Shown in pieces: positions 19,434-30,461 of a DNA stretch of 64,000 bases. Origin of the DNA: an uncultured Muribaculaceae bacterium (GTDB taxonomy: Bacteria; Bacteroidota; Bacteroidia; Bacteroidales; Muribaculaceae); contig CAMXAZ010000004.1 of the NCBI GenBank assembly GCA_947179295.1, positions 1 to 64,000 of the forward strand, in the 5' to 3' direction. The notes beneath the pieces were generated by a model. That model searched no databases. It saw nothing but the letters and a program-made list of their open reading frames with translations, and was not told where the DNA came from. A program made the position numbers and the translations under genes. The first letter of the stretch is position 1. Each line of letters starts with the position of its first letter.

Positions 19434-20933
19434 ATGTTATCAAAAAAGCAACTTGCCAGTATTTTTGCTGTCACCTTACTTATAAACGGTACTTCCGCAG
19501 CCGAAGCCGTGACAAACCATCAGTTTGAAAAGACACCGAAACTCGGCACCGGAAACTGCAATCCGCTGCTTGACTTTCTGCATGTAGCCGATCCGACAGC
19601 CGTGGTGCATGACGGGCGCGTGTATGTCTACGGAACAAACGACCAGCAGGAGCTTGACTCCGTGGGGCGCGATGGGAAAAACAGCTACGCACATATCCAT
19701 TCACTCGTAATGATGTCGTCAGACGATATGGTCAACTGGACATACCACGGCATCATCGATGTGGGACAGGCTGCCCCCTGGACTGGCGAAAAAGGCGTAT
19801 CATGGGCTCCGTCCATAATATCACGCACCGAAAGTGACGGCCAGACTCATTTCTATATGTACTACTCCCACGGCGGAGGCGGTGTCGGTGTCATCACCGC
19901 CACTTCTCCTGTAGGCCCTTGGACCGACCCGCTCGGTCATGACCTTATAGATGTGAACACCCCCGGACTTACAGACTGCCCGGCCCCCTTCGATCCGGGT
20001 GCGGTCATTGACGAAAACGGCGTAGGCTGGCTCTCATTCGGAGGAGGACGCAGCTCAAAAGCCACTACATTTCTGCCCGGAAGCGCCCGCATAGTCCGCC
20101 TCGGAAGCGACCTTCTGAGTCTCGACAGCGAAATCAGCGAAATTCCCGCTCCATACTTCTTTGAAGCCAGTGAGCTGAACTATATAAACGGCACATGGGT
20201 CTACTCCTACAGCACCGACTGGGTCGACCGTACCGAATGGAATGATCCTGAAGTCTCGCACCCCTCAATCTGTTCGATCGGTTATATGACATCGACCGAC
20301 CCGCTCAACCGCGACAGTTGGGAATTCCGCGGCGACATTCTCAAAAATCCTCATGACTATGGGATGGAATACACCAACAATCACACCCACTTCCTGCGTT
20401 TCAACAACGAATATTACATCTTCTATCACACCAATCACCTTGCTGACTTCAGAGGCATCACTACCGGCTACCGGAATATCTGCGTAGACCGACTTGATGT
20501 TGACGAAAACAGCGTCGCAATACCGACCGGACAGATGACCCAGACCGGAGTCGCACAGATCAAACCGCTCGATCCGTTCGCGTGGCAGCAGGCCGAGACC
20601 GTAGCCGCCACCTCAGGCATAAAATTCGAACACACTGACGTGGTCGGCAACATGGTTGCCTGCGGATTAGGCTCAGGTCAGCAGTCTGAAGTCCGTGGCG
20701 CAGATTTCGGGAAAGGAGCTTCTCGATTCGAAGCCAAAGTCAGAGGCAAAGGTGTTATCGACATCCACATCGGAAGTTCCAAAGGCAAGCGCGTAGCAAG
20801 TCTCGTCATTGATCACCCCCAATGGCAGACCGTCAGCGTCCGGCTCGGCAAAAAGCTCAAAGGGAGCCAGGATCTCTGCTTCGTTTACCGGGACGGCGAT
20901 TTCAAATTCGACGAATGGCGTTTCATCCGCTGA
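19434..20933 (+). CDS. Glycoside hydrolase family 43 with C-terminal CBM6-like region
   Basis: HVADPTAVVHDGRVYVYGTND, MSSDDMVNWTYHG, WAPSII, C-terminal SRFEAKVRGKGVIDIHIGS...FDEWRFI. Confidence 0.92.
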   Translation: MLSKKQLASIFAVTLLINGTSAAEAVTNHQFEKTPKLGTGNCNPLLDFLHVADPTAVVHDGRVYVYGTNDQQELDSVGRDGKNSYAHIHSLVMMSSDDMVNWTYHGIIDVGQAAPWTGEKGVSWAPSIISRTESDGQTHFYMYYSHGGGGVGVITATSPVGPWTDPLGHDLIDVNTPGLTDCPAPFDPGAVIDENGVGWLSFGGGRSSKATTFLPGSARIVRLGSDLLSLDSEISEIPAPYFFEASELNYINGTWVYSYSTDWVDRTEWNDPEVSHPSICSIGYMTSTDPLNRDSWEFRGDILKNPHDYGMEYTNNHTHFLRFNNEYYIFYHTNHLADFRGITTGYRNICVDRLDVDENSVAIPTGQMTQTGVAQIKPLDPFAWQQAETVAATSGIKFEHTDVVGNMVACGLGSGQQSEVRGADFGKGASRFEAKVRGKGVIDIHIGSSKGKRVASLVIDHPQWQTVSVRLGKKLKGSQDLCFVYRDGDFKFDEWRFIR

Positions 20934-21015
20934 TCACACATTGCCATAGACACAGACGCTCTATACATCTTAAACTTGAAAACATTTATCATCTTACCAT
21001 TAATATCATGAAGTT

Positions 21016-24000
21016 ATGCAAATCGCATTGAAAAAACAACGGCACCTGTTACGATTGATAGTTGCCGTGTTGCTGGGATGTGTTGTCTTCCCAAGTTTTG
21101 CACAGGACTTTAAACTTACCGGCGTGGTCAGAGGCGCTGATGACAACATGCCTCTGATCGGAGCCACAGTAAGAGTCCAGTCCGGAGCAGTCACTGTCAC
21201 TGATGCCGATGGCGCTTTCAGCGTCAACGTCAGAAAAGGACAGACAGTGACATTCTCCTACATCGGCTACACAACCCAAAGCATCAAAGTCAGTGACAGA
21301 TCCAAAGTCGAGATCTATCTCAAGGAAGACTCCAGGACGCTGGATGAAGTAGTGGTTGTCGGTTACGGAACCATGAAGCGCAGCGACCTGACAGGATCTG
21401 TGGTATCAGTCTCTGCGGAAGACATCAAAAAAACCGTGGCCACATCGCTTGACCAGGCTCTTCAGGGCCGTGCAGCCGGTGTGCAGGTGACGCAGAACTC
21501 CGGCGCCCCCGGCGGCGGTATCTCGGTCAGCATCCGAGGTACAAACTCGCTCAACGGCAACGAGCCTCTCTACGTAGTCGACGGTGTGCCCCTCTCAGGC
21601 CAGGCCGACGGCAATTCAAATGCTCTTTCAGCCATCAACCCCTCTGACATCGTGTCAATGGAAGTGCTGAAAGACGCATCGGCCACAGCCATTTACGGTT
21701 CACGCGCGAGCAACGGCGTGATCATGATCACTACCCGACGCGGTGAAGCAGGAAAAACCAAACTCAGCTATGAAGGTTATTACGGAATCCAGAACATCCC
21801 CGACCGCCTCGACGTAATGGACCTGCGCCAGTTCGCCACCTACCGTAACCTCCGTGCCGAGGTGATGGGATTCGGCGCCACCAAGGAATTCGCCGATGTC
21901 TCTATTCTCGGCAAAGGCACCGACTGGCAGGACGAAATCTTCAGAACAGCCCACATGCACAACCACCAGCTGACAGTCTCAGGCGGCAACGACTGGGGTA
22001 AATATGCCATCGGCTTAGGCTATCTCGGTCAGGACGGTATTGCTATCGGATCAGATTTCGAGCGTCTGTCAGGCCGAATCAACATCGACACCAACATCAC
22101 CAAATGGCTTTCATTCGGTGTCAGCGCCTCTTTGAGCCGCACAAAGCAGACCAACACGATTGACAACGGCAATATCATCCGCACCGCACTTGACCAGCAC
22201 CCCAACGTACCTGTCAGAAACCCTGACGGATCATACGGCTATCAGACCGAAGACAACAACTTCGGCACATTCTATGCAAACCCCGTGGCCGACGCTCTGC
22301 TCCGCGAAGATTATAACCGCGGAACCGACTTCTACGGCAACCTGTTTGCCGACTTCAAGATCATCGACGGTCTGAATCTGCGTGTGGAATACGGCGGAGG
22401 CTTCAACTACAGCAACCACTACTATTACCGCCCGACTTACGACTACGGATTTTTCATTCAGGACTCTGAAAGCTCACGAAGCGCAAGCAACGGCAAGAAC
22501 TACTTCTTCAAGACATTCCTGACCTACGACAAGCACATCCGCAATCACTCGTTCAACGTGATGATCGGTCATGAGTCAAGTGAAAACGAATATGAATATC
22601 TCTCCGGAAGCCGAAAAAACTACTTCCTCAACTCAGTCCACGAACTTGTAGCCGGCGATGCGCTGACAGCCAAAAACAACAGTTCGAGAGGATCAGGCTC
22701 GATGGAGTCATACTTCGGACGCGCCAACTACAATTTTGCCGACCGCTACCTGCTGACCTTCACACTGCGTGCCGACGGATCTTCGAACTTCGGCAAAGCC
22801 AACCGCTGGGGCTGGTTCCCGTCAGCAGCCTTCGGATGGCGCATCTCTCAGGAAAAATTCATGAAAAACGTAGAGCCTGTCAATAACCTCAAACTGCGTT
22901 TAGGCTGGGGTATAGTCGGAAATCAGAACGCCGGAGCATACGCCTACGGCACCACTATGGCTTCAAGCGCCACTATCTGGGGCGCAGGATTCTACGCCGG
23001 AAACTACTCCAACGACAAACTCAAATGGGAAGAGACAAAATCGTACAACGTAGGTCTTGATCTGGCCATGTTCAACAACAGACTCGAATTCATAATCGAT
23101 GCCTATCTTAAAAAGACAGACAATCTGCTTATGCAGGCCTCACTGCCTGACTACGTGACCTCCATCATCTCCTCACCTTGGGTCAATGCCGGAGCCATAG
23201 AAAACAAAGGTTTCGAATGGACTCTCAACACCGTCAACATCAGCACCCGCGACTTCTCATGGCGTACAGGATTCACCTTCTCGCTTAACCGCAACAAGGT
23301 GACCAAACTCTACACCAAGACATCAAGCATCACCGGAAAGATCGGAGCTGACACCTATACCAACACCGTTGTCGGACAGCCCGTTGGCCAGTTCTACGGC
23401 TACAACGTAATCGGCATGTTCAAGGAAGCTGACGATTTCTATGTCAAAGACAAGAACGGCGACTTCATGCTTGACGACAACTTCAACAGAATTCTCGTGG
23501 CAATTCCTGAAGACAAAACAATCAAGGAGAACGAGATCTGGTATGGCGACTACATATTCGAAGACGTGAACAAAGACGGAGTAATCAATGAAAGCGACCG
23601 TAAGTTCATAGGCAATCCTGAGCCAAAATTCACTTACGGATTCAACACCACCCTTACTTACAAAGACTTTGACTTCAACCTCTCACTTGTAGGAGTACAT
23701 GGCAACAAGGTGTTCAACTACCTGCGCCAGGTCTACACAGACCCTATGAGAAACTCCAATCTTCTTCTGGAAACCACAAGGCTCGCCAACGTAGGGCTCA
23801 TTGATCCTGACGGAGGCCATACGTTTGAAAACATGCATGTCATCAACTCCGACGCCCGTATCTGCCGCATCGCTCTTGACAATTCGAACAACAACAACCG
23901 CATGAGCAGCTATTTTGTTGAAGACGGTTCATATCTGCGCGTCAAGAACATATCATTGGGCTATACTTTCCCGAAACAGCTGATCAAGCGTGCAAGCATC

Positions 24001-24171
24001 GAGAACCTCCGCCTCTATTTCAACGTGCAGAATCCTTTCACATTCACCCGCTACAAAGGATTCGACCCCGAAATCGGAGCCTACAACTACAATGTGCTCA
24101 CACGCGGCATCGACTATGCCCGCTATCCGTCACAGGTGATCTACACCTTCGGACTCAATGTCTCACTTTAA
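21016..24171 (+). CDS. SusC/RagA-family TonB-linked outer-membrane protein
   Basis: Carboxypeptidase-like domain, LDEVVVVGYGTMKRSDLTGSV, LKDASATAIYGSRASNGVIMITTRRG, C-terminal beta-barrel. Confidence 0.98.
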   Translation: MQIALKKQRHLLRLIVAVLLGCVVFPSFAQDFKLTGVVRGADDNMPLIGATVRVQSGAVTVTDADGAFSVNVRKGQTVTFSYIGYTTQSIKVSDRSKVEIYLKEDSRTLDEVVVVGYGTMKRSDLTGSVVSVSAEDIKKTVATSLDQALQGRAAGVQVTQNSGAPGGGISVSIRGTNSLNGNEPLYVVDGVPLSGQADGNSNALSAINPSDIVSMEVLKDASATAIYGSRASNGVIMITTRRGEAGKTKLSYEGYYGIQNIPDRLDVMDLRQFATYRNLRAEVMGFGATKEFADVSILGKGTDWQDEIFRTAHMHNHQLTVSGGNDWGKYAIGLGYLGQDGIAIGSDFERLSGRINIDTNITKWLSFGVSASLSRTKQTNTIDNGNIIRTALDQHPNVPVRNPDGSYGYQTEDNNFGTFYANPVADALLREDYNRGTDFYGNLFADFKIIDGLNLRVEYGGGFNYSNHYYYRPTYDYGFFIQDSESSRSASNGKNYFFKTFLTYDKHIRNHSFNVMIGHESSENEYEYLSGSRKNYFLNSVHELVAGDALTAKNNSSRGSGSMESYFGRANYNFADRYLLTFTLRADGSSNFGKANRWGWFPSAAFGWRISQEKFMKNVEPVNNLKLRLGWGIVGNQNAGAYAYGTTMASSATIWGAGFYAGNYSNDKLKWEETKSYNVGLDLAMFNNRLEFIIDAYLKKTDNLLMQASLPDYVTSIISSPWVNAGAIENKGFEWTLNTVNISTRDFSWRTGFTFSLNRNKVTKLYTKTSSITGKIGADTYTNTVVGQPVGQFYGYNVIGMFKEADDFYVKDKNGDFMLDDNFNRILVAIPEDKTIKENEIWYGDYIFEDVNKDGVINESDRKFIGNPEPKFTYGFNTTLTYKDFDFNLSLVGVHGNKVFNYLRQVYTDPMRNSNLLLETTRLANVGLIDPDGGHTFENMHVINSDARICRIALDNSNNNNRMSSYFVEDGSYLRVKNISLGYTFPKQLIKRASIENLRLYFNVQNPFTFTRYKGFDPEIGAYNYNVLTRGIDYARYPSQVIYTFGLNVSL

Positions 24172-24182
24172 CCTGAACACCA

Positions 24183-25766
24183 ATGAAAAAACTATATATT
24201 CCATTGATCGCAATCGCTGCCGCTTCATGCGTTGCATCATGCAGCGATGACTTTCTTGAGAAACTCCCGCAGGGAAACTATGTGGACGGAACTTTCTATG
24301 TCTCTGACAAAGCACTCGAATCAGCGACGTCCGTACTCTATAACAGACCCTGGTTTGAATATAACGGAGAAGGCGCGCTCTGCATCAGCAGTCTCGCCAA
24401 TGAATGTTTCGACGCCTGGAACTTCCCGCAGTTCAACACCATGCAGGTCACCGCACTTGACAGCCACCTGTCAAACATCTGGAGATCATTCTATGCCGTG
24501 GTGACGATGTCAAACTCTGTCATTGAAGCCTGCGAGACCAAAGCGACAGCCGATTGTACAGAAGAGGGAATCCATCGCGCCATCGGTGAGGCGCGCCTGA
24601 TGCGTGCTGCCGCATATTTCTATGCCCTACGTCTATGGGGCCCGGTTATCCTCTTCGAACACAATCAGGAGATCGTCGACAACCCTGTGCGTCCTCTCAA
24701 CAAGGAAGAAGACGTGTTCAGATTCATCATCCGTGACCTTGAATATGCCGCTGAATATCTACCTGAATCATGGACCAAAGGTCGCGCCACATGCTGGGCC
24801 GCGAAAGCTCTTCTTGCCAAAGTCTACCTCTGCCGCTCCGGATGGAACGGAGGAAACCGCGACGAGGCCGACCTTGAAAAATGCAAGGAACTCTGCGAGG
24901 ACGTCTGCACCAAAAGCGGGCTGAAACTGCTCCCCACATATGCAGATCTCTTCAAATACAAATTCAACAACAATGAGGAATCTCTGCTGGCCATGCAGTG
25001 GGTGCCGCTCGGAGAATGGGGAACACAGAACACACTCTACTCTATCCTCTCATTCTCTGACATCTCCGGAGGCGTAGCCGCATGGGGCTCTCCATTCGCA
25101 CCGCTCGAAATGCTCGACCAGTACGAACATTCCGACACAATCCGCCGCAACGCCACATATTTCACCCAGCACTCGTTCTATCCCGAACTCTGCATAGAAA
25201 AAGGCGGCTATCACTACGACAAGGAAAACGCCCAGATCAAGAAAGGCGCCATCGGTGGGCCTGACGATGACAATGACGGCAATGTGGGTCCCATGAGCTC
25301 TCCGCTCAACACCTATATAATACGTCTCGCCGACACTTATCTAACCTATGCGGAAGCTTGCCTCGGCAATCAGGAAAAACTCACCGGCGGTCCCGGCCTC
25401 GAATACTTCAACAAAGTCAGAGAAAGAGCCATGATCGACCCCAAGACATCCGTTACATTCGATGACATTATCCATGAGCGCCGCATTGAATTCAGCATGG
25501 AATACACCAACTGGTATGAATACATCACCTGGTTCAAATGGAAACCTGAAAAGATTCTCAATATGATCAACAATCAGGAACGCGGCACCCGCGCCGACAA
25601 AATCAAAAAAGATTCTGACGGCGAACTGATAATCGAAGGCATCATCCAGCCTACCTCACCTGTAGTCGTGATAGCAAGCAAGATGTTCATGCCTTATCCC
25701 GAAAACGATGTGATCCAGAACCCGCTGCTCAAAGCAGAACCTGTCAGCTATAATTTCAAAGACTAA
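24183..25766 (+). CDS. RagB/SusD-family outer-membrane lipoprotein
   Basis: ASCVASCSDDFLEKLPQG, GEARLMRAAAYFYALRLWGPVILFE, IIHERRIEFSMEYTNWYEYITWFKW. Confidence 0.96.
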   Translation: MKKLYIPLIAIAAASCVASCSDDFLEKLPQGNYVDGTFYVSDKALESATSVLYNRPWFEYNGEGALCISSLANECFDAWNFPQFNTMQVTALDSHLSNIWRSFYAVVTMSNSVIEACETKATADCTEEGIHRAIGEARLMRAAAYFYALRLWGPVILFEHNQEIVDNPVRPLNKEEDVFRFIIRDLEYAAEYLPESWTKGRATCWAAKALLAKVYLCRSGWNGGNRDEADLEKCKELCEDVCTKSGLKLLPTYADLFKYKFNNNEESLLAMQWVPLGEWGTQNTLYSILSFSDISGGVAAWGSPFAPLEMLDQYEHSDTIRRNATYFTQHSFYPELCIEKGGYHYDKENAQIKKGAIGGPDDDNDGNVGPMSSPLNTYIIRLADTYLTYAEACLGNQEKLTGGPGLEYFNKVRERAMIDPKTSVTFDDIIHERRIEFSMEYTNWYEYITWFKWKPEKILNMINNQERGTRADKIKKDSDGELIIEGIIQPTSPVVVIASKMFMPYPENDVIQNPLLKAEPVSYNFKD

Positions 25767-25792
25767 GAGAGTGGTATATCAAACGAAATAAC

Positions 25793-27313
25793 ATGATAAC
25801 AATGAAAAACTATATAAGCTGTTTCTGCGTAGCCATCGTGTGCATGATGCAGATGCTGTGTTTTGTCTCCTGCAAATCAGACGGAGATGACGGAGGTCAG
25901 CCTGTGATCACCGGAGTCCGCACGATTGATCCGGAAAAGGCCGACAGCCTGTTCACCGAAGCAGACCCCTGGGATATAATCGTCCTCGTTGGCCATAATC
26001 TCGGTGGCGCGAAAGAGATCTACATCAACGATCAGAAAATTTCTTTCAACCCCACGTATGCCACCCCGACCCACATAATACTCTCGATTCCTGGCGAACT
26101 TAAACTCGTGGGTGCCAACCCTGAACTGAAATCAGAGATCAGAGTTGTCACAAGCCACGGCACCGCCACATATGCGTTCCACATCAACTCTCCGGCTCCA
26201 TATCTCATATCATATACTGCCGACTGGACCGATGACATGCCACTGTTGCCCGGACAGGAGATACGCATTAAAGGTGAAAACATCTATGAAGTGGAAAGTC
26301 TCTATCTCACAGACTTCAATCCCCTTGAAGTTGATGATGACGGAAACCCGGTCGAACCGGAAGGTCCGGTGACTAAATATGAGATCACCGACTATGAAAT
26401 CGGCCCCGATTTCGACCTCATCACCGCAAAACTTCCCGCCACGGTTCTCGAAAAAGGCTACATCGTGATCGAATGTCACTCCGGATCATCGGTAATCGGA
26501 TTCACCTCCGCCAAGCCCAATCCGCCGGTAATCGAGGAAATTTCATCTGACATGCCTATATGGGGCGAACCCTGCACTCTCTTCGGCAAGGAATTCAATG
26601 ATCCTGTGGCCATCATCATCGGCAAAAACGAAATCACTATTCCGGCCAAAGACATCACAGTCAATGATGACAACACTCAGCTCACATTCACGCTCCCGAC
26701 CCTGCCTGAAAAGGGCGGCCGTCTGATCCTCGTGACCGAACAGGGCCGCGATACAATACCCTTCTATCAGAAGAGCGCCGTACTGATCGACTTCGACAGC
26801 TTCGGACGCTATTTCTGGGGCGGAACCGACAGTAACAAAGTAGTTGACCAGACTTCAGCCAATAACAAACCGGCCAACACTTCCGGCAAATTCTGGGGAA
26901 TCGAAGGAACCACACAACTCTACAACGGATGGTGGGGACCTCTCTACCTCGGCGAGTCACAGATACCCAACATTCCTGAGAGCACCCCGATCGAAGACAT
27001 CGAATTCCGCTACGAATGCTATATGCACTATCCGGAAGTCGAAGGCATGGAATGCTGGTTCATTCTCTGTGACGGAAGTGACTTCAAGGGCCAGTACACG
27101 TTCAACGGCTACCATGATCGCATCACCGGCAAATGCGAGACCGGCAGATGGATGTCTTGCTCCATACCGCTGAGAAATCTCGTCACCGGAGGCAGCACCT
27201 ATGGTGACATCAGACTCTCACTGACATCGGTCTATCTCCATCTCTGCAACGGACTGGCCGAACAGGATGTGGCAGTCTACTTCGACAACTTCCGTCTGTA
27301 TGTCAGACAGTAA
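25793..27313 (+). CDS. IPT/TIG-domain surface glycan-binding lipoprotein (SGBP/SusE-position)
   Basis: Lipobox CFVSCKSDGDDGG; repeated IPT-like segments (LPGQEIRIKGENIYEVESLYLTDF; IWGEPCTLFGKEFNDPVAIIIG); directly downstream of SusD. Confidence 0.85.
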   Translation: MITMKNYISCFCVAIVCMMQMLCFVSCKSDGDDGGQPVITGVRTIDPEKADSLFTEADPWDIIVLVGHNLGGAKEIYINDQKISFNPTYATPTHIILSIPGELKLVGANPELKSEIRVVTSHGTATYAFHINSPAPYLISYTADWTDDMPLLPGQEIRIKGENIYEVESLYLTDFNPLEVDDDGNPVEPEGPVTKYEITDYEIGPDFDLITAKLPATVLEKGYIVIECHSGSSVIGFTSAKPNPPVIEEISSDMPIWGEPCTLFGKEFNDPVAIIIGKNEITIPAKDITVNDDNTQLTFTLPTLPEKGGRLILVTEQGRDTIPFYQKSAVLIDFDSFGRYFWGGTDSNKVVDQTSANNKPANTSGKFWGIEGTTQLYNGWWGPLYLGESQIPNIPESTPIEDIEFRYECYMHYPEVEGMECWFILCDGSDFKGQYTFNGYHDRITGKCETGRWMSCSIPLRNLVTGGSTYGDIRLSLTSVYLHLCNGLAEQDVAVYFDNFRLYVRQ

Positions 27314-27352
27314 ACCTCAAAACAGCCACTAACACAGATATTACAAAACGAT

Positions 27353-28885
27353 ATGAGACATCTGAATATAATTCCAATCGCACTATCTCTGTTGCTTTCA
27401 TTCGGCAGCCTCTCATGTTCCGACAACAAAGACGTCTATGACACAGAAGACATCCACTTCGTGCTCGAAAACGATGTGCTGTCATTTCAGAGAGAAAGCA
27501 ACTCTAACAACTTCCGCATCAAGTCAGCTGTCACTCCGCAGATCTCATGCAGCGAAAACTGGGTCAGCCTCAAGCTCGAACGCCTGACCGCTTCAATCTA
27601 TCGCCTCTATGTCACCGTTGATGAAAACAACGGTGACAGCAGATCGGCAGAGGTGACAATCAAATCCGATAACGAGACCAAGACTCTGACCGTCAATCAG
27701 TCGGCCCTTGCCCAGGCTTCAGTACATGAAATAGCTGACTGGCTGGGTCTGGGATGGAATCCCGGCAACCAGATGGATGCCTACAAAAACGGTGTCGCCG
27801 ACGAACTCTGTGACGGCAACTATCCGCTGACTCAGGAACTCTTCAACAAGATCAAGGCAGCCGGCATCAAGACTGTGCGTCTGCCGGTAACATGGTTCGG
27901 ACATATCGGAGCCGCACCTGACTACAAGATCGACGACCGCCTCGAACGAGTGGCCGAGATTGTGGGCTATGCCGAAAATGCAGGTCTCAACATAATTGTC
28001 AACATCCATCATGACGGTTCTGGCGGCTACGGCTTCTGGCTCGATTTCAAAGGCGCGGCCGCAAACATCGCCAAAAACCTTGAGGTTGAAGACGAAATCC
28101 GCAAAGTATGGACACAAATTGCAGAACGGTTTGTCGACACCGGTGATTTTCTGATTTTCGAAGGCTTCAACGAAATCCATGACGGAGACTGGGGCTGGGG
28201 CGCGAACACCACAGACAACGGACACCAGTACCGACTCCTCAACGAATGGAACCAGCTGTTTGTGAACACCGTGCGTGCCACCGGAGGCAAAAACGCCACA
28301 CGCTATCTCGGAATCCCCGGCTATGCCGGAGGCTGGGAACTTGTTGAGCATCTCGAACTGCCCAAAGACCCCGCTATAGGACGTCTGCTCGTCTCGGTCC
28401 ACTGCTACTCTCCCGGCAAATTCTGCATGGAATTCTATGACGAAGGCGGCAACTGGACATATCTCCCCGAATGGGGCCACACTGCATCCGAAGGCAAATA
28501 TCCCGCCGATGATGTAGATGAAGAAGGCCTTGCCGACATTTTCAAGGGCTTGAAAGAAAGATTCACTGACAAAAACATCCCTGTCTATATCGGTGAATTC
28601 ACTTGCACCAACCGCCCGGCCGGCCGCGAAAGTGCATTCCGCGACTACTACCTTGAATATTTCTGCAAGGCAGCTCATGACTGCTGTCTGTCACCTGTGT
28701 TCTGGGATAACGGAGGCAAAGGCCTCGGAGCAGGCCAAGGCGCCATCTTCGACCGTCAGACCGGAGATTTCGTACATTCCAATGCAGCCTCTGTCGCCGC
28801 GATGGTACGCGCCGTTTCCGACCACAGTCCCGAATATACTCTTGAAAGTATCTATGAAAGAGCTCCCGCTCCTGAGGCAATGTAA
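27353..28885 (+). CDS. GH5-family endoglycanase lipoprotein with N-terminal BACON domain
   Basis: BACON-like N-terminus; GLGWNPGNQMDAY, IKAAGIKTVRLPVTW, FEGFNEIHDGDWGWG, IYIGEF-type catalytic region (PVYIGEFTCT). Confidence 0.93.
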   Translation: MRHLNIIPIALSLLLSFGSLSCSDNKDVYDTEDIHFVLENDVLSFQRESNSNNFRIKSAVTPQISCSENWVSLKLERLTASIYRLYVTVDENNGDSRSAEVTIKSDNETKTLTVNQSALAQASVHEIADWLGLGWNPGNQMDAYKNGVADELCDGNYPLTQELFNKIKAAGIKTVRLPVTWFGHIGAAPDYKIDDRLERVAEIVGYAENAGLNIIVNIHHDGSGGYGFWLDFKGAAANIAKNLEVEDEIRKVWTQIAERFVDTGDFLIFEGFNEIHDGDWGWGANTTDNGHQYRLLNEWNQLFVNTVRATGGKNATRYLGIPGYAGGWELVEHLELPKDPAIGRLLVSVHCYSPGKFCMEFYDEGGNWTYLPEWGHTASEGKYPADDVDEEGLADIFKGLKERFTDKNIPVYIGEFTCTNRPAGRESAFRDYYLEYFCKAAHDCCLSPVFWDNGGKGLGAGQGAIFDRQTGDFVHSNAASVAAMVRAVSDHSPEYTLESIYERAPAPEAM

Positions 28886-28939
28886 CTACACTATATAATA
28901 GGTGCAATTAATAAATATCTAAGGTCGTTTTTTAATCGT

Positions 28940-28995
28940 ATCCTCTGTCCGTGTCAGCGACAGAACCGGAGGCTGACACGGTCAGAGGATTTTTC
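28940..28995 (+). terminator. Strong hairpin plus T-run between GH5 and GH43 inside the PUL
   Basis: atcctctg-t-ccgtgtcagc (28940-28958) pairs with gctgacacgg-t-cagaggat (28972-28990), then TTTT. Confidence 0.8.
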
Positions 28996-29007
28996 ATACT
29001 ATTCGCC

Positions 29008-30438
29008 ATGAATAAAGCAGTTCACCGCCACATAACGGCAACAGCCATCAGTCTGACAATCGCTGCCACAGCCTGGGCACAGCGCCCGATAGTGCAGACC
29101 AATTTCACTCCCGATCCGGCCCCTATGGTCTACAATGATACCTTCTATATCTATACCGGCCATGATGAGGACGGCCGCCACGATGAATTCGTAATGAATG
29201 AGTGGAGAGTATATTCATCAAAAGACATGGTCAACTGGACCGACCACGGCTCTCCGATGTCGCTCGACACCTTCAGCTGGGCCGAATGGGGCGCCTGGGC
29301 CTCACAATGTATCGAGCGCAACGGTAAATTCTACTGGTATGTATGCTGCGTGGACAGCAGCACTCATGACATGGCTATAGGCGTGGCCGTAGCCGACAGT
29401 CCAACAGGACCATTCACCGACGCTATAGGAGCGCCCCTTGTCAGTGATCCGGGCGGCTATATTGACCCTACAGTCTTCATCGAACCTGACGGAAACGCCT
29501 GGCTCTACTGGGGAAACCCCGGCCTGTGGTGCTGCAAACTGAACCCCGATATGATATCCTATGATAAAAATTTTACCATCAGCGGAAATCATGTTGAAAA
29601 AGTAAAGGATGGCGTCTACAAATTCATTCAGACCGAAGATTCCTTCGGCGGACCGGAGAAACTTGCCGAAGGCACTGCCTTCACTGATTACAAAGACCTC
29701 TACGAAGAAGGGCCCTGGTTCTACAAGCGCAACGGCAGCTACATTCTCGCCTATGCCGCAGGCGGAGTCCCGGAACACATATCATATTCGGTAAGCGACT
29801 CCCCCTGGGGACCGTGGAAATACGCCGGACAGATCATGCCCCTTCAGGAAATGGGCTCATTCACCAACCATTGCGGAATAGCCGACTTCAAAGGACGGCA
29901 CTATTTCGCCTATCACTGCGGCACTCTTCCCGGCGGCAGCGGTTTCAACCGGTCTACGGCGATCGAACAGTTTGAATACAATCCTGACGGCTCTCTCCCG
30001 ATAATCCTTCCCACGACCAAAGGTCCGGACCCGGTCGGCACACTCAACCCCTACTCCCGCGTCGAAGCCGAGACTATAGCCTGGTCAGAAGGTCTGAAGA
30101 CTGAGCCGAACGCAAAGACAGGCATCTATGTTTCCGACATACACAATGGTGACTATCTTCAGGTGCGCGAAGTTGATTTCGGCAAAAAATCGCCCTCGCG
30201 GCTGACTGTCTCAGTGGCAAGTGCACTCCGGGGAGGAACAATCAACGTTTACTCCGGCGGCACGGACGGGCAACTCATTGCCTCGGTCAAAGTCCCACCG
30301 ACCGGCGGCTGGGAAGAATGGAAATCCGTGACTGTGCCAGTAACCGCTCCTGTCACCGGCATCCATGACCTAACCTTCGCCTTCAGCGGCCGGAAAGGCT
30401 GCAAGCTTTTCAATTTCGATTTCTGGAAATTCGACTGA
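29008..30438 (+). CDS. Glycoside hydrolase family 43 with C-terminal CBM6-like domain
   Basis: NFTPDPAPMVYNDTFYIYTGHDED, YSSKDMVNWTDHG, YIDPTVFIEPDGNAWLYWG; C-terminal GDYLQVREVDFGKKSPSRLTVSVASALRGGTINVYSG. ATG at 29008 gives a signal peptide; the ORF extension lies in the hairpin. Confidence 0.92.
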   Translation: MNKAVHRHITATAISLTIAATAWAQRPIVQTNFTPDPAPMVYNDTFYIYTGHDEDGRHDEFVMNEWRVYSSKDMVNWTDHGSPMSLDTFSWAEWGAWASQCIERNGKFYWYVCCVDSSTHDMAIGVAVADSPTGPFTDAIGAPLVSDPGGYIDPTVFIEPDGNAWLYWGNPGLWCCKLNPDMISYDKNFTISGNHVEKVKDGVYKFIQTEDSFGGPEKLAEGTAFTDYKDLYEEGPWFYKRNGSYILAYAAGGVPEHISYSVSDSPWGPWKYAGQIMPLQEMGSFTNHCGIADFKGRHYFAYHCGTLPGGSGFNRSTAIEQFEYNPDGSLPIILPTTKGPDPVGTLNPYSRVEAETIAWSEGLKTEPNAKTGIYVSDIHNGDYLQVREVDFGKKSPSRLTVSVASALRGGTINVYSGGTDGQLIASVKVPPTGGWEEWKSVTVPVTAPVTGIHDLTFAFSGRKGCKLFNFDFWKFD

Positions 30439-30461
30439 TCCATAACACCCGCACAGAAACA

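Noticed and set aside
27719-28678. 319-aa minus-strand ORF
   Set aside because: Antisense to the GH5 gene; no domain or promoter support.
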